From: Stereum hirsutum FP-91666 SS1
Lineage: Eukaryota; Basidiomycota; Agaricomycetes; Russulales; Stereaceae
Direction: 5' to 3'
NCBI RefSeq assembly: GCF_000264905.1
Contig: NW_006763132.1
Coordinates: 2,020,719 to 2,084,718 of the forward strand
DNA: 64,000 nt
Part shown: in pieces, positions 11,832-22,551 of the stretch
Numbering within the stretch: the first letter of the stretch is position 1
How the letters are laid out: every line of letters starts with the position of its first letter
The notes under the pieces: model-generated
The model's database searches: none
What the model was told of the DNA's origin: nothing
Seen by the model: only the letters and a program-made list of their open reading frames with translations
Position numbers and translations under genes: made by a program

Positions 11832-12687
11832 ACTGAGCTCTGAAGAACTGAAGCGAGATGGAGATCAGATTCGAGAACGAGAGGGCAGTAGGGTCTTGGT
11901 GTCTCCTGAAGGAGAACAACACAGGCTTTATATGTTGTCGGAGAGTAAAATTCACGACACCTCATGTGACGTGCAGACATCTTCGTACATGATGTGGCCC
12001 TTTCGTCTTCGACAAAGACACTAGGTGCCACCGTCAGTCACACAATGATCTTCGAACTAAGTAACGCACCGTCGTTGATGTCACTCACGAACCACGGCGA
12101 TAAACAGCGATAAACAGCTCTCAACAGCGTGACCGCATCCATTGCGTGAGAATTCGATCTAGGGACATCGATACTTGATAGACGAGGTCGAAACAAAGCA
12201 ACATAAATAAGCGGACAAGTTGTTTGCCGAGACCGTACTAATTCCGGTACTGCTCAACAACGAGAGTCTTAAGAAGACCTAACAAGGTAGGCTGTGAGTG
12301 TGGCTATTGTTGGAGGAGTTGTAGCCTGAGTGCTTGTCGAGGTCAACCCTTCATTGGTGTTCGAAGTGACACGCCGACAACGATATTGATCTTGTTGACG
12401 GTTATTTGGTGCCGCGTGGCCACTGACGCCACCCAAATACTTGCATAGACTTGCATGCGTCGTGTTGTCCGCACGTTTGTCTGCCCCATCATCAGTGGTG
12501 CCACTGTTCCCAACATCTACCTTCAGAACTACGTTTTATAGCTGGTGAACCTGGTGGGGTAGACGAAGATCACACATCTTAAACATCGCTTCACGGCGAT
12601 TAATCCAGTGTCGGACCGAGTGAGTTCGGAATCTACGCCATGCTCTGTTGGGCTGTACTAACTCAGGTACAGTACTTGAAGTCAGCT
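11832..12687. other. Divergent intergenic region upstream of the F-box gene
   Basis: No gene was found between the unknown minus-strand gene and the F-box gene. A 10-nt tandem duplication (GCGATAAACA twice) lies at 12097-12116. An upstream in-frame ATG at 12640 would add 16 residues to the F-box protein. Confidence 0.45.
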
Positions 12688-14201
12688 ATGCAGACTCTTC
12701 CGGTTGAGCTTCAAACGCACATATGTCATTTGGCCCTCAACGAAGATCTAGCGAGCCTCTCTCGTACCTCGACTCACTTCCTGGATGTCGCTCAGCCCGC
12801 GCTTTATAGGCATGTGGTTCTGAAGATCGATCCGTGAGTACACACTATGGTTACGCCGCTTCACAATACAACTGAATGCGCAATTCGTGAAGATCGGGCT
12901 ATCAGGAACAATCACAATCGCCATGGAATCGCTTCCATGACACCCTCATGAGCCGCCCTCTCCATTTTGGGCCGATGAGCCGCTCCCTTACGGTAGTATA
13001 TGGTTACAAGGGAGTCCCTTGGAATGAGCTCGATGGTATTCTTAAGGCTCTGCCAAAGCTCCTCCGGCTAGATTTTCGAGGCTGGGATGTTTTTCCAGAT
13101 GTACCCAACCTGGCGAGCCTGTCCTCCCACATCAGTCCCCATCTGCTCGAGCTTAACTCCTTCCCCACAACCCTCGGCCCCGCCCTTCTTCATCTACTCG
13201 ACTCGCTGCCAACCCTCAGAGTTTGGCGTAACAATGCAGAGAGTATCGTGTACAGCTCCCAGTTCACGCTATCACCCTGTCTTAAACGCATAGAAGTGTT
13301 TGAGGCTGCACTGGTCGACGATCCGCTCGTATTCGCGCACGTCCTACGCCATATGACCAATCTGACCCATCTCACGATATCGCACTGTAATTTCGGGCCT
13401 CGTCGATTTTTAGAAGCGGAGGAGCGTCGACGGGCGATCCTCGATGCTTTCTCCCGCTGTGGCACCAAGCTTGTCAGTTTCACGATGGAGGATTCACCGG
13501 CTGGCAGCAAGCATCCTGCACCACCGGCAGGTAGCAGGGAGCCCGCACCCCTCACATGGATCCTAGCGAACATCGTTCCGCGAATGCCCAACCTGCGACG
13601 GCTGGAGCTTCTACCGGGTTCAGAAGCCTATCGTACTATAGCCTTTGACCGCAAATTCCGGTACAGCGACTCGGCCGTCAAGGAAAGCGACAGCCCTGAC
13701 CCCACCGCCCTCATTAGCATCGACCCCGACGAACTCTCAGAGCTCGCGATGCCATCTTCACTTAGATTCTTCACGTTGGTCGGTAGTGAACGCATGATTG
13801 GCAACTACCACCGCGGTTCGAAAATAGAAGGACTGTCGCGTGCGGGATGGGCCAATGCCAACATCATAATGACCCTCTTTCCTTCCCTACCAAAATTCGT
13901 CTATATCGAACGCGGGGCCTTGCATGTGTTCGGACGCTTCAAGAATGGGATCTGCAAATACAATGGCGCGCGACGTTGGAGGCACGGTTGGAAGGATCTC
14001 GACAGTGATACTCTAGATGGCTGTAAGCTTCTTCGTCGGTTTGGCTTTGTTCATCTATCAATGTTGGCGACTCATGTCATTGTCGGTTCACTAGCTTTGT
14101 GCTATAGTTTATCTCCTCATGAATTCCTGGATACAGTTCCGAGTCGTGCTTCATCGGCAGAACTAGATGGTATACCCTCCCCGTTCGACAGAGAAGGTTG
14201 A
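12688..14201 (+). CDS. F-box protein
   Basis: This is a probable substrate adaptor of an SCF ubiquitin ligase. Exons 12688-12833 and 12893-14201 join in frame (59-nt intron, GTGAGT...GTGAAG) to give 484 residues. The first 40 residues form a typical basidiomycete F-box: MQTLPVELQTHICHLA, then LASLSRTSTHFLDVAQPALYRHV. The remainder has leucine-rich stretches typical of divergent fungal LRR-like substrate domains, such as LDGILKALPKLLRLDFRGW, LLHLLDSLPTLRVW and HMTNLTHLTISHC. A short Pro/Ala/Gly duplication (PAGSKHPAP then PAGSREPAP) lies mid-protein. I chose the ATG at 12688 because the F-box begins directly there. The ATG at 12640 is the alternative. Such genes form large lineage-specific families in Agaricomycetes. 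Confidence 0.75.
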
Positions 14202-15465
14202 GGGCTACGGTAGGTCGGCCGCAGAATGCATTAGATCTAAGGTTTTCGTTCCAGAGTAATCGAGTTGGCATTGTTTGCGTTGTACTATACCTAATTTGAT
14301 TCAAAAGGCCGCTTCAGTTCTTTCCCAAACTCGTAGACGAGAGTCTTGAGGTCGAGTATCACACCCAAGGCACGCAGCAAGCCAAAGATACAGCGATAAT
14401 AACGTCTGAATTCAATCATCGCTAACGTAGAGTACACGACAATCACCCTCTAGGGGACCCTTGACTATCGCGTTCTCACGACGAAGGAACTGGTGTACTT
14501 GATTTACGAAACTGAGGATGCACTGGCACTTTAAGAGCAGGATTGGGTAGAGGGACATGCGAATCAGCGCTGTGGACGACATAAGAAGTGGAGATCAGCA
14601 TAGGAAATATGCACCTCATACAAGGCCAAGCCTACAGAGGCTCAGCTCCAAGCCTCAGCTCCAAGGGCCACGAACACGGACAGGAGGCCTGCAAGGGGAA
14701 ACACAAAACGATCGATATCAGTACGGGAGAGGTGCCGCCGTGCTCCAGCGGAGAGCAATACTGAGACCGCAGACGAGATGGTACGAATACTTACGGCACA
14801 GAACAAGCTCATCTCCTAGTGCAGATGAAGTCGGCTCTATATAGCATCGCATTCGCGTAATTGCAACACCTCGCACCAGAGGGATTTTACCGGTGACGAG
14901 GCCGAGAAACTCGTCGCGATTGCACGGTTGAGGCGCATCGGCTAGCCATAAGTCTTCAATCCTCCTGGGACCAGTCTGTTCTCGGATGCTGGACCTGCGA
15001 GCGAGGAAGAATAAAGGGACATCATATATTTGACCATCAAGTCTAATCAGGGATGTGGTGATGGACAGCTTGACTGCAGACGCACCATTCTCCGTATTCA
15101 CCCTGTTCGCTACCGATGACTTGACAGCATGCTTGAGAGGATGAATAGGTCCAAGAACTGGACATAATCCACAGGTGGCGAGGACGAATGGCCGTCGACC
15201 CGCCGTGGCCGGACAGACGACAAGCCCTGCAGTTGCACACACAGAAGAGGCACTTTAAATACATTCGGCGGAGTCTGTGGGCGTTTGGATGTCCGCGATA
15301 TTCAGTTTTGAGTGGCGTGTGGCGGTGACTAGTGTCCCTCACAAGTCCTTTGCATGCATTACGAACCCATTACGATACGAGCATTGTGTGGTTCTGCACT
15401 ATAATTCTAAGGCTACAATATCTTGTGTGAACACGCATAGCTACAAACGGTGATACTATGGATGT
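14202..15465. other. Intergenic stretch with possible BTB remnant
   Basis: Apart from the BTB-like fragment annotated inside it, nothing codes convincingly. It separates the F-box gene from the 3' end of UBA4. Confidence 0.4.
14718..15242 (-). pseudogene. Possible BTB/POZ-domain gene fragment
   Basis: A 174-codon open frame without a usable upstream ATG contains the segment LIRLDGQIYDVPLFFLARRS, an acidic stretch, and CNRDEFLGLVTGKIP. This resembles the order seen in Agaricomycete BTB proteins: substrate-facing strand, a 'V-x-R-x-x-x-x-x-x-S-x-x-F' core, then a 'x-D-E-F-x-x-L-L' motif. The Phe-Arg-Asp-x-Phe core after the Ser is missing and no second half of the domain follows. I infer a decayed or partial BTB gene. 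It could also be chance similarity. Confidence 0.3.
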
Positions 15466-16991
15466 TCAATACATGGGGAATTCCGGGTCTACTTCTTTCG
15501 ACCATGCCCTCAAACCACCTACAAGATCCTTCACTACATGTGGCACAGTCGTATTGCCACTGTCGACTGATCTCAGTGCTTCAGCGGCAATCTGAGAGTC
15601 GTTACCAAGGCGGCAGACCACAAAAGTCTGCGAAAATGGGGAGGATTGGATGTACTTCGATGGGTAGGCGACGACATCCGTCAAGGGCACGTCTAAAATG
15701 AATGTAAAATCAGAGGTGGATACAGTTTTGACGACGGGAAAAAGACGTACGGATAGATCCAGGCAATGCACAGATCCCAAACTCAGTTCTCGGTCGAACG
15801 TCGATGATTTGAACCTTCCCCGACGGTGCACTGTCTTCTCCACTTAACACGCGTTTTAACTCGGTCGCACGGATCCTGGTCTCCTGCAAGCCATCAAGTA
15901 ACCCACGACTGACCCAGTCCGGCCGTTCTCCACCACAGAACTGAACGTAATCCATCCCTTCGTTAATGCTTCCAACCTTCTGATCTTCGATCCCACATGC
16001 TGGACACGTCGGACGGCGCGTTCGCAACTTGATGCTACGGAATGGAGGGGTGCCAAGGGATGAGTATATTAGCAAGCCTGGCTTGCCCTCTGCTCATAAC
16101 TGACCTTGAGCAAAGAGCTCTACCTTCAGATGAGTGAACAAACGCACCATGCATTCCCGTTATAATCTTAATCGCCTCCAGAGCCTGTAAATTCCCAATA
16201 ACACCCGTCACAGCGCCCAAGATCCCCGTCTCTTCACATGTCCCTACTGTCTCCTGAGCCGGTGGTCTCGGGAACAAGCATCTATAGCATGGCCCGTCCT
16301 CGCCTAGGTGATATACGCAGAGTTGACCCTCGAACTTCTGTGCTGCGCCGCTGACGAGAGGTTTGTCGAGTTTGACAGCAGTATCTGATAGGAGATAACG
16401 GGTTGGCGCGTTGTCGGTGCAGTCGAGGATGATGTCGTAGGGTTCGAGGATGGATGTGGCGTTGGAAGGGGAAACTGCTTCGATGTGGACATCGATTTGA
16501 ATACGGGAGTTGATCCTAGATGTTGATTGTGTCAGTAGGAGAAGTAGATTGGGCGCAGGACACGAAATTAATGACAGAACTCTTTCAATGCTTGGGCGGC
16601 GGACTGAGCTTTGGGTTGTCCGAGACGAGACTCGGTGTGGAGGATTTGGCGCTGGAGGTTCGATAGCTCGACAGTGTCATGGTCAACGATTCCGATCTTT
16701 CCTATACCACAAAAAAAATGAGTATCTGTTTTTGAGAGTGTCGTACGAGCATGGACGCACCGACACCGGCAGCAGCAAGATATTGAAGAGCTGGACATCC
16801 CAATCCACCTGCTCCGACCACGACGACGGAAGACCTCTGCAACTTCAACTGGCCTGAGAGCTGGAAGTCAATAACTATTTTCGAAATGCAGGATTAGGAT
16901 GAATACCTGGAAGGCCGAAGCCATCGAGAATCATTTGTCGGCCATATCGCTTGTAGTCGTCGATGTGGTCGAGACGAGAGTTGTTCTCCAT
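15466..16991 (-). CDS. UBA4: UBA4/MOCS3-type E1-like sulfurtransferase
   Basis: This is the cytosolic adenylyltransferase-thiocarboxylate enzyme that activates Urm1 (tRNA wobble-uridine thiolation, urmylation) and, in Moco-using species, the MoaD-like protein. Exons 16991-16907, 16853-16761, 16701-16581, 16515-16124, 16077-15751 and 15692-15466 give 414 residues. The ThiF/E1 domain starts at [10 protein letters not shown]. It holds the nucleotide loop [23 protein letters not shown], then [13 protein letters not shown] with the E1 Arg/Gln residues, and [24 protein letters not shown] and CPAC supply zinc cysteines, and [10 protein letters not shown] contains the E1 catalytic-type Cys. The C-terminal rhodanese domain has [18 protein letters not shown] and the active loop CRLGNDSQ. 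Both active centres look intact. The intron 3 donor (GTTCTG) is weak. The gene is divergent from APC10 with 171 bp between the starts. Confidence 0.93.
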
Positions 16992-17162
16992 TTGTGTCGC
17001 GGCGCGTGGCGCGTCGCGCTTTCAACCTGACCGTCGTGATCTTCGAGCGATGTGTCTTTGTTTCTTACCACTCAGATCTTCCTGGCGTTGATACATTCGC
17101 CAAATTTACTCGTACAGACCTGGAAAACATTTCATCCTAAGTGTCGTCAACTTACAGTCCTC
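16992..17162. promoter_or_regulatory. Short bidirectional promoter UBA4 / APC10
   Basis: Only 171 bp separate the two divergent start codons. The region holds GC-rich GGCGCGTGGCGCGTCGCGC next to the UBA4 start and a pyrimidine-rich half toward APC10. No TATA box is evident, as is usual for compact fungal housekeeping pairs. Confidence 0.6.
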
Positions 17163-18142
17163 ATGTCTGCCGTGCCACCTGCTCCCCAGCCTGCACAGTT
17201 CCATCCACCTATTGAAGGAGGGCCTCTTATACATCCTGGTAGGCTCCATATACATTTTATATATTGTAATTCGATGGAGCTGAAGCCTCTGGCGGCATCG
17301 TTTTGTCTATAATCCGCCCGAACAGGAAGATGGCCCCCCAACCTTCCCTGGACGGACATTGGACACCTAGCCAAGTGGTCCGTCTCGTCCTTCAAGTTTG
17401 GATTTGGGCCAGAATGTCTACAGGACAATGATCCAGATACTTTTTGGCAGTGTGTAATGTTTTGCGTTTTCAGTAATCGGTGAATGGAAGCACTTATATG
17501 TTGTGTGGCCCCGTTCCACGATATGGCTATAGTTCAGACGGTCCGCAACCGCATTTCGTGACCATCGAATTTCCTCGAAAGATGGCTGTCCAAGTACGTC
17601 GTTTGACACACACCCAGACCTCGGAAGACTGACGATGTCGCCGCCACAGAAAATCAGCCTCTTCCTCAGCTTCCCTCTTGACGATTCCTACACCCCTGCT
17701 GCTCTTTCCATCCGAGCAGGAACAACTGCAAGCGATCTTCAAGAAGTACGCTCGCTTGTTCTCGACAAACCCGACGGGTGGATCACGTTCGATGTCTCGG
17801 CCGAGCCATCAGACGATGGCGAAGGGTTGTAAGCACCACGTTGCTCGCGCTTCCCCTCTCTTGTTCGCTATTTCTAACCAGTGGTGTCCCGTGTCGCTGT
17901 AGCAAACCTGTGAATGTATATATCTTGCAAGTCATCATCATCACGAACCACATGAACGGGAAAGACACGCACCTCCGCGGGATGCGGATACTGGGCCCTG
18001 TAGAGTTAGTACGCCTCTCGTCATGCCGATGGGATGCGTTTTTCTCATCCCTCTCACTCTTCATTTCAGAGAGCCAACACCATGGGACGATCCTTTTCCC
18101 TTCGTCAGCGTCAAATTCAAAATGCATGAATTCATTCGATGA
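17163..18142 (+). CDS. APC10: Anaphase-promoting complex subunit 10 (DOC1)
   Basis: This is a nuclear subunit of the APC/C ubiquitin ligase. It helps build the degron receptor with the Cdc20/Cdh1 coactivators. Exons 17163-17238, 17326-17449, 17533-17593, 17650-17828, 17903-18004 and 18070-18142 give 204 residues, the normal size for the family. The DOC jelly-roll runs almost throughout: DIGHLAKWSVSSFKFGFG, CLQDNDPDTFW, SDGPQPHFVTIEFPRK, ISLFLSFPLDDSYTPAALSI, RAGT, VNVYILQVIIITNHMNGKDT and HLRGMRILGP. It ends with an Ile-Arg tail (FIR), resembling the C-terminal IR motif that docks on Cdc27. At the exon 2/3 junction the best donor gives WHSDG where the family usually has WQSDG, so that boundary may be off by a few bases. 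Confidence 0.92.
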
Positions 18143-18416
18143 TCTTGCGTCGTATTCCAGTCCCCAGGGAGCTTTCGCAGTGTTGTGGAGATAATCAAGT
18201 GTATGTTCCTTCATGTATACGTTTCCATTATCTTTCTTTTCACCGTCATGCTACGCATAATATTTTGAGCCTTGCGTGCTGTCGAATTTCCGATCAGCGA
18301 ACACGCTGCATGCAGCCTGTGATACACAAGTAGACGTCTGTCGATACATTTAGCTCGGATCCCTCTGCCGTACTAACCACTACCCATCGTACAGCAAGAA
18401 AACTAGCAAGTCACGT

Positions 18417-19810
18417 CTACACTTGAATCAGCATCATCCGGGCATTGCTTATCTCCCACCCACGCTGTAGCTGCTTCGCAATGTCTTTTGCGATCCTCAG
18501 ACTCTCTCCGTCCTTGATTTGCACCTGCAGCTGCACAATCCGATGACATTCTTGGAACCTCGAGAGGGTTTTCTCTGCATCTTTCGCCTGCTCCGGGATC
18601 TTCTCCTTCAAACTCTGAAGGATATTATCGAAGTCTCGTGCGCTGGGAGCTGGAATACAAAGTCCAAGGGACATTGGCGTTCAGCGCTCCGAAGATGGAC
18701 ATGGGCAGATCAATAAATTGCGAAGCTTACGCGTCAATTCCTTCTTCTCCATCAGGACTACTGCGCCTTTGAGCACATCTGCCCCCACAGAGAACTCCAT
18801 CCCACGGTCCGCCGACTGAAATGCGACTTTGCTGATCGTCGCAGCCGCCATAAGGAGTGTAGAAAACACCTGAACAATCTTCCTCAGCCACATCCACGTT
18901 TTGGTTCTCGACAAGGTCCTCTTGTTCTTCTTCTGCCCGGTCTCTACCGTCTCGACGAGCTCCTTCAACGTTTCGCGCATGGTATTAACACTGGCGGAAA
19001 CCTTGGCGGACAGATCGTCGATATCATTGGCGAGCCTTTTGATCTCGATGTCGTAAACCATGACCCCGCTGTCGGTGGAGCGTTCGAAGTTATCCGCGAC
19101 GCAGCGAGTGAATATTTGGTGGGATTTGACGATGTCTTTGGTCGCTGAGAGGGTAATGGAAGAGCCGTTCTTGAGCCTTGTGACAAGGTCCATCAACTTG
19201 AGCTCGAGACTGGATGGCCTATTAGATGACGACCTAATCGGAGAACAAGCAGGCATTGACCAGAGCATTAGGACGGATAATACTGGCATGCAGTTGTAAA
19301 GCACTAACTTCTGTAATTCGTCCATCCAATCGCTGAATACACCGTAAGTGCAGTGCATGTTCATGACAGCACTCTTCATGGCCTCGCGAGCATCTTCCGT
19401 CATCGGCTGTACATCATCATACGTGACATCCCTTTTCTGTGCACTCTCTTGCTCCGCCTTTTTGGTCCACTCTGTCAGTGCCGACGCATTGATCGGCCAG
19501 AGAGTCTTAAACGCACCTCGGTGGTCCCTAACAACTCAGCGCGCAGCTTCAGGACTGGATATTCAAGGTCACTAGAGCTATCGTCCAATAGGGACAGTGT
19601 ATGCTTGTACCATGACGCAGTCTCCGGGTCCGTCTCCCACCACTCAGCCATGTCGACGAATATCTTCGGGAGAGACCTGGACAGAGCCGTGAGACGTGGT
19701 GAGGAGGAAGAATCGCGCACAGCCTGAGAAAAGGCGACTCTGATCGTTGGGACCTTATGTGGGGTCTTGTCGGACGCCTTCGCTTGTGCAGGTACACATT
19801 CGTGCTCCTT
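18417..19810 (-). CDS. Coiled-coil protein, function unknown
   Basis: I do not recognise the family. At least four exons are supported by frame-consistent introns. The last join is at about 18740/18657 (GTAAGC...TTCCAG), and others lie near 19300 and 19500. The encoded protein is rich in charged heptads: RLANDIDDLSAKVSASVNTM, LKELVETVETGQKKNK, and a C-terminal helix ILQSLKEKIPEQAKDAEKTL. One moderately hydrophobic segment (VQVFSTLLMAAATISKVAF) sits between basic and helical parts and may be a membrane-associated helix. The start is unresolved: the frame opens at an acceptor near 19810, and upstream candidates at 19900-20590 are not convincing. The open frame at 20279-20518 could belong to a missing 5' exon. 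Confidence 0.5.
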
Positions 19811-20988
19811 CTATTGAAATCAGGACGGGACTGGCAGATTATCAGAATTGTGTCGGAATATACCCGTTCTAGGGCACGAAATACCATATAAGATGTTTGT
19901 TCGGTTACCTAGGTCGAACCCCGCGCGCTGACGTTTACGATTATTAGCAGGGCGAGGACCAGTTCCAACATGTTTCCACTCTCTTTTCTCTTAATCTCGG
20001 AGGGCCTTCTGTGGTTCAACGAGATATATGCGACCTATGTTTCTGTACTACTTACGAGACCGACTTTGAGTCGAGTGAGACAATACCGTTTCTCGCACAA
20101 GGTGGAAGAGAGGTTTTGTAGACGCTAACGCTCTAAGGCCGATGCTCACGCTGTGTTGCAGTCGCGGGTTTCTGTCATCGGGATGTATGGAGTATTTTCT
20201 GAATGCAGCAATGAGTACAGTTCCAAAATAAGTGAATGTGTAGGCTTCGACTAATTGTTCAGCTCCGCGAATTCTCCCTCATACCTGAACAGAGCTGCAA
20301 GCAACCGGACTAAGTAGACCATCGGGAGTGGCTGAAATGCTATGTAAGACATTGAGAGCTTTAAGTATCACTGCTCCCGCCGAAATCGCTCCTTTTTTCA
20401 GCTTCCAGCCCGCCGTGATTGCCACAGAAAGCAAAATATTACCCCGAAACCCAATTCCCGCAATCAGATTGATGCCGACGAGCAACCGACGAGAGTTCGA
20501 GTTCCCAACGTCGACCAAAATTGGCCATAGAATTGCTCATTTTGTTGAGCGCAGGTATGAAATCTTCGCACCGGAAGCCATCTGACCGACATCTATGGCG
20601 AAAGTGTTGATAGCACGAAGACTGGGCACCCCCAAGACGCCACTGTGGCGACTACGCGTAGTAAGTAAGTTGGGTTCTGGCGGAGATTGAACTTTCGACT
20701 ATATTACGGCACTGGCACTGGGGCTGGCACTCGATCGAGTGCCAGTCTTGCGTTGTGCCACCATCCGCCGAGTGTCAGATCTTCGCTTACCCTTTCATAC
20801 AGCACGGCGGACTTTCGAAAAGGACACGCCATATTATGCCGTCACGATTGTCCACAGTCTCTGAAGGCAGAGGCAATAAAGAGGTTGCTCGGGCAGCGCA
20901 ACAACCACTGTTCTCAGCCCCTACTACCGACTTTGAGCCTGAGCTCCATCTTCACCACTCACCGCATCGAACCCGATCTTCAGGAACT
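19811..20988. other. Intergenic region with a 22-nt palindrome
   Basis: No supported complete gene was found. A minus-strand open frame at 20279-20518 (no ATG) has a mildly hydrophobic segment and might be an unspliced exon of the coiled-coil gene. The plus-strand half holds the palindrome at 20724-20745 and leads to the DUF7770-like gene. Confidence 0.4.
20724..20745. repeat. Perfect 22-nt palindrome CTGGCACTCGATCGAGTGCCAG
   Basis: The sequence is identical to its own reverse complement over 22 nt. It follows GGCACTGGCACTGGGG repeats and lies about 245 bp before the DUF7770-like start. It shares the core GCACTCGA/TCGAGTGC with the element at 5627-5645. Confidence 0.95.
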
Positions 20989-21804
20989 ATGTCAGTAGTA
21001 CACGAATTGGATCTTTCGGAGGCTGTCACAGCGCACGAGTATGAAGGATGGAGAGGTCTTCAGGCCTCTCCGCTCTCGTTCAAGCCTCCCGTATCCCCGA
21101 CCGTGTTCGACCGCGAAGTGAAGCCCAGGGATCGAGACAGTACTATCGAATTCGTTTCGCTCGTCAGGTTCCCTGACTCCATAGATGATATAACGACATG
21201 CCCCCCACAGCTAGCCATCCATACCCCTACTCATTACACTTTACGACTTTCGCTTGCGAACCACTCTACAATTCATCTTGACATGAGGCCGAAACTGGGT
21301 CCGAGCGGAACTGATAGTGGAACTTTGATAGTCGCAAGTCGGGACGCCGAGTTCATGCAGACACACGTTATATTCACTGCTACAGCTCAGTTTATCGACT
21401 TCGTCCAAGTCGACGGGACGAGGCTCATGCGAAAGCCAGAGGTTCTTCCCGGTGATGTCGACCAGTATCCACCAGAGGCAGTCCCCCACTGCACGACGAA
21501 GTGGACACCGAACATACTGCTACAATGGCTACTGACTCACAAGGTGGACCGATCGAAGTACGAATTCCATCCCTCGGGAAGTGGGAGCGGAGCTTGGTGT
21601 GTTGCTATTCTCGCAGGTTTGGACAACAACGGGGTGCTGAGGACTGGGACTTCTAAAGCTCTGCAATGGGTTGTCGAGCAATGTAGCACGAAGGCGGTAA
21701 TTCCTGACAAAGTAGGTCTCTGGATTGGTGAGTTGATTAATAATGGATTTCATGATCTTCCGCTTACTAGCTGCTGACACCGTTCTGCCTCACTTGTAGG
21801 GTAA
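20989..21804 (+). CDS. DUF7770-like small protein
   Basis: The function is unknown. From the ATG at 20989 the protein is about 247 residues. The terminal intron is 21728-21799 (GTGAGT...TTGTAG), after which the frame ends Trp-Ile-Gly-stop at 21802-21804. Without splicing it ends at 21777. An upstream in-frame ATG at 20836 would add 51 residues. The pattern THYTLRLSLANHSTIHLDM, then a strand with LIVASRD, then a VDRSKYEFHPSGSGSGAWC block followed by an amphipathic helix resembles DUF7770 proteins of ascomycetes and basidiomycetes ('H-W-R-x-x-L ... R-L-D-M ... K-Y-E-F-x-x-x-G-x-G-x-R-x-W'). That assignment rests on remembered family pattern only. No signal peptide or membrane helix is seen. Confidence 0.5.
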
Positions 21805-22551
21805 CCGGTGAACGTTTTTGGCAATATGGAATCTTTGTTGTATTTTTGTTCATGATGGTGGCGTATCTTCGAACACTTCGTATTTTGCGCTTCCTTCTCT
21901 GTGTCTGGCCCCATTCATTGTTTCTGTAGGTTGGCCATCGCTGAACCTGTGTCAGATACATGCACAGAAATTCAAGTTCCGAGTGTCATTTCCCTGATCA
22001 CACTCAGATGAGGGTGAACGCGGTCGTCAATTGCCAGGGCCAACTTATGCTGAATGTTAGGACTTGGAATCCGACGACAAAAAGTTTGGAAGAAATAAAG
22101 AGGTCAAAAATCACATTCCTAGTGAAGTGCACAGCTCGTTCGTAGCAACGTTTTCTGCTGCGAAAAGGTGTTCGAAGAAAAAATTAGAGTCTAATCGGAT
22201 TTTCATGCTCCAAAGTATTCTTTGAGAAATCATGAAGGAGAAGAATTTTTTGCACCATCGTCCTCTGTTCTTGAGGCTCAAGAGATGGACGCGAAGGGCG
22301 CTTTTCTTGCACCGGAATACTTCCTTTTCCCACCGACTTATAGCCTTTGTTTCAGCTTTGTTTGTCAAACAAAGCGAAAGTGTCGAGCGCTCGGACTTTC
22401 CCGTGGACCGTCCACTCGGGATATCGAATTGTGGCGCCGACCGGGCCGAATTGGACACCTGTTCGGCCACTCGCCGCCATGCCCAACTTGCACCCAACTC
22501 TCACCTCGACAGACGTCTAACCGTCTTCTTGGTCTTCAGCCTCATGAAAGC
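21805..22551. promoter_or_regulatory. Region upstream of MED25 with inverted repeat
   Basis: No convincing gene was found. The stretch includes a 10-bp inverted repeat with a one-base spacer (22355-22375) and a pyrimidine-rich run toward the MED25 start, so it probably holds the main MED25 promoter. Confidence 0.4.
22355..22375. repeat. Inverted repeat GCTTTGTTTG-T-CAAACAAAGC
   Basis: Two perfect 10-bp arms flank a single T, about 177 bp upstream of the MED25 start codon. It could be a dimeric transcription-factor site or a hairpin. Confidence 0.9.

Noticed and set aside
20279..20518. 79-codon minus-strand frame as an independent gene
   Set aside because: It has no ATG and no clear homology, and could only be an exon of the neighbouring coiled-coil gene.
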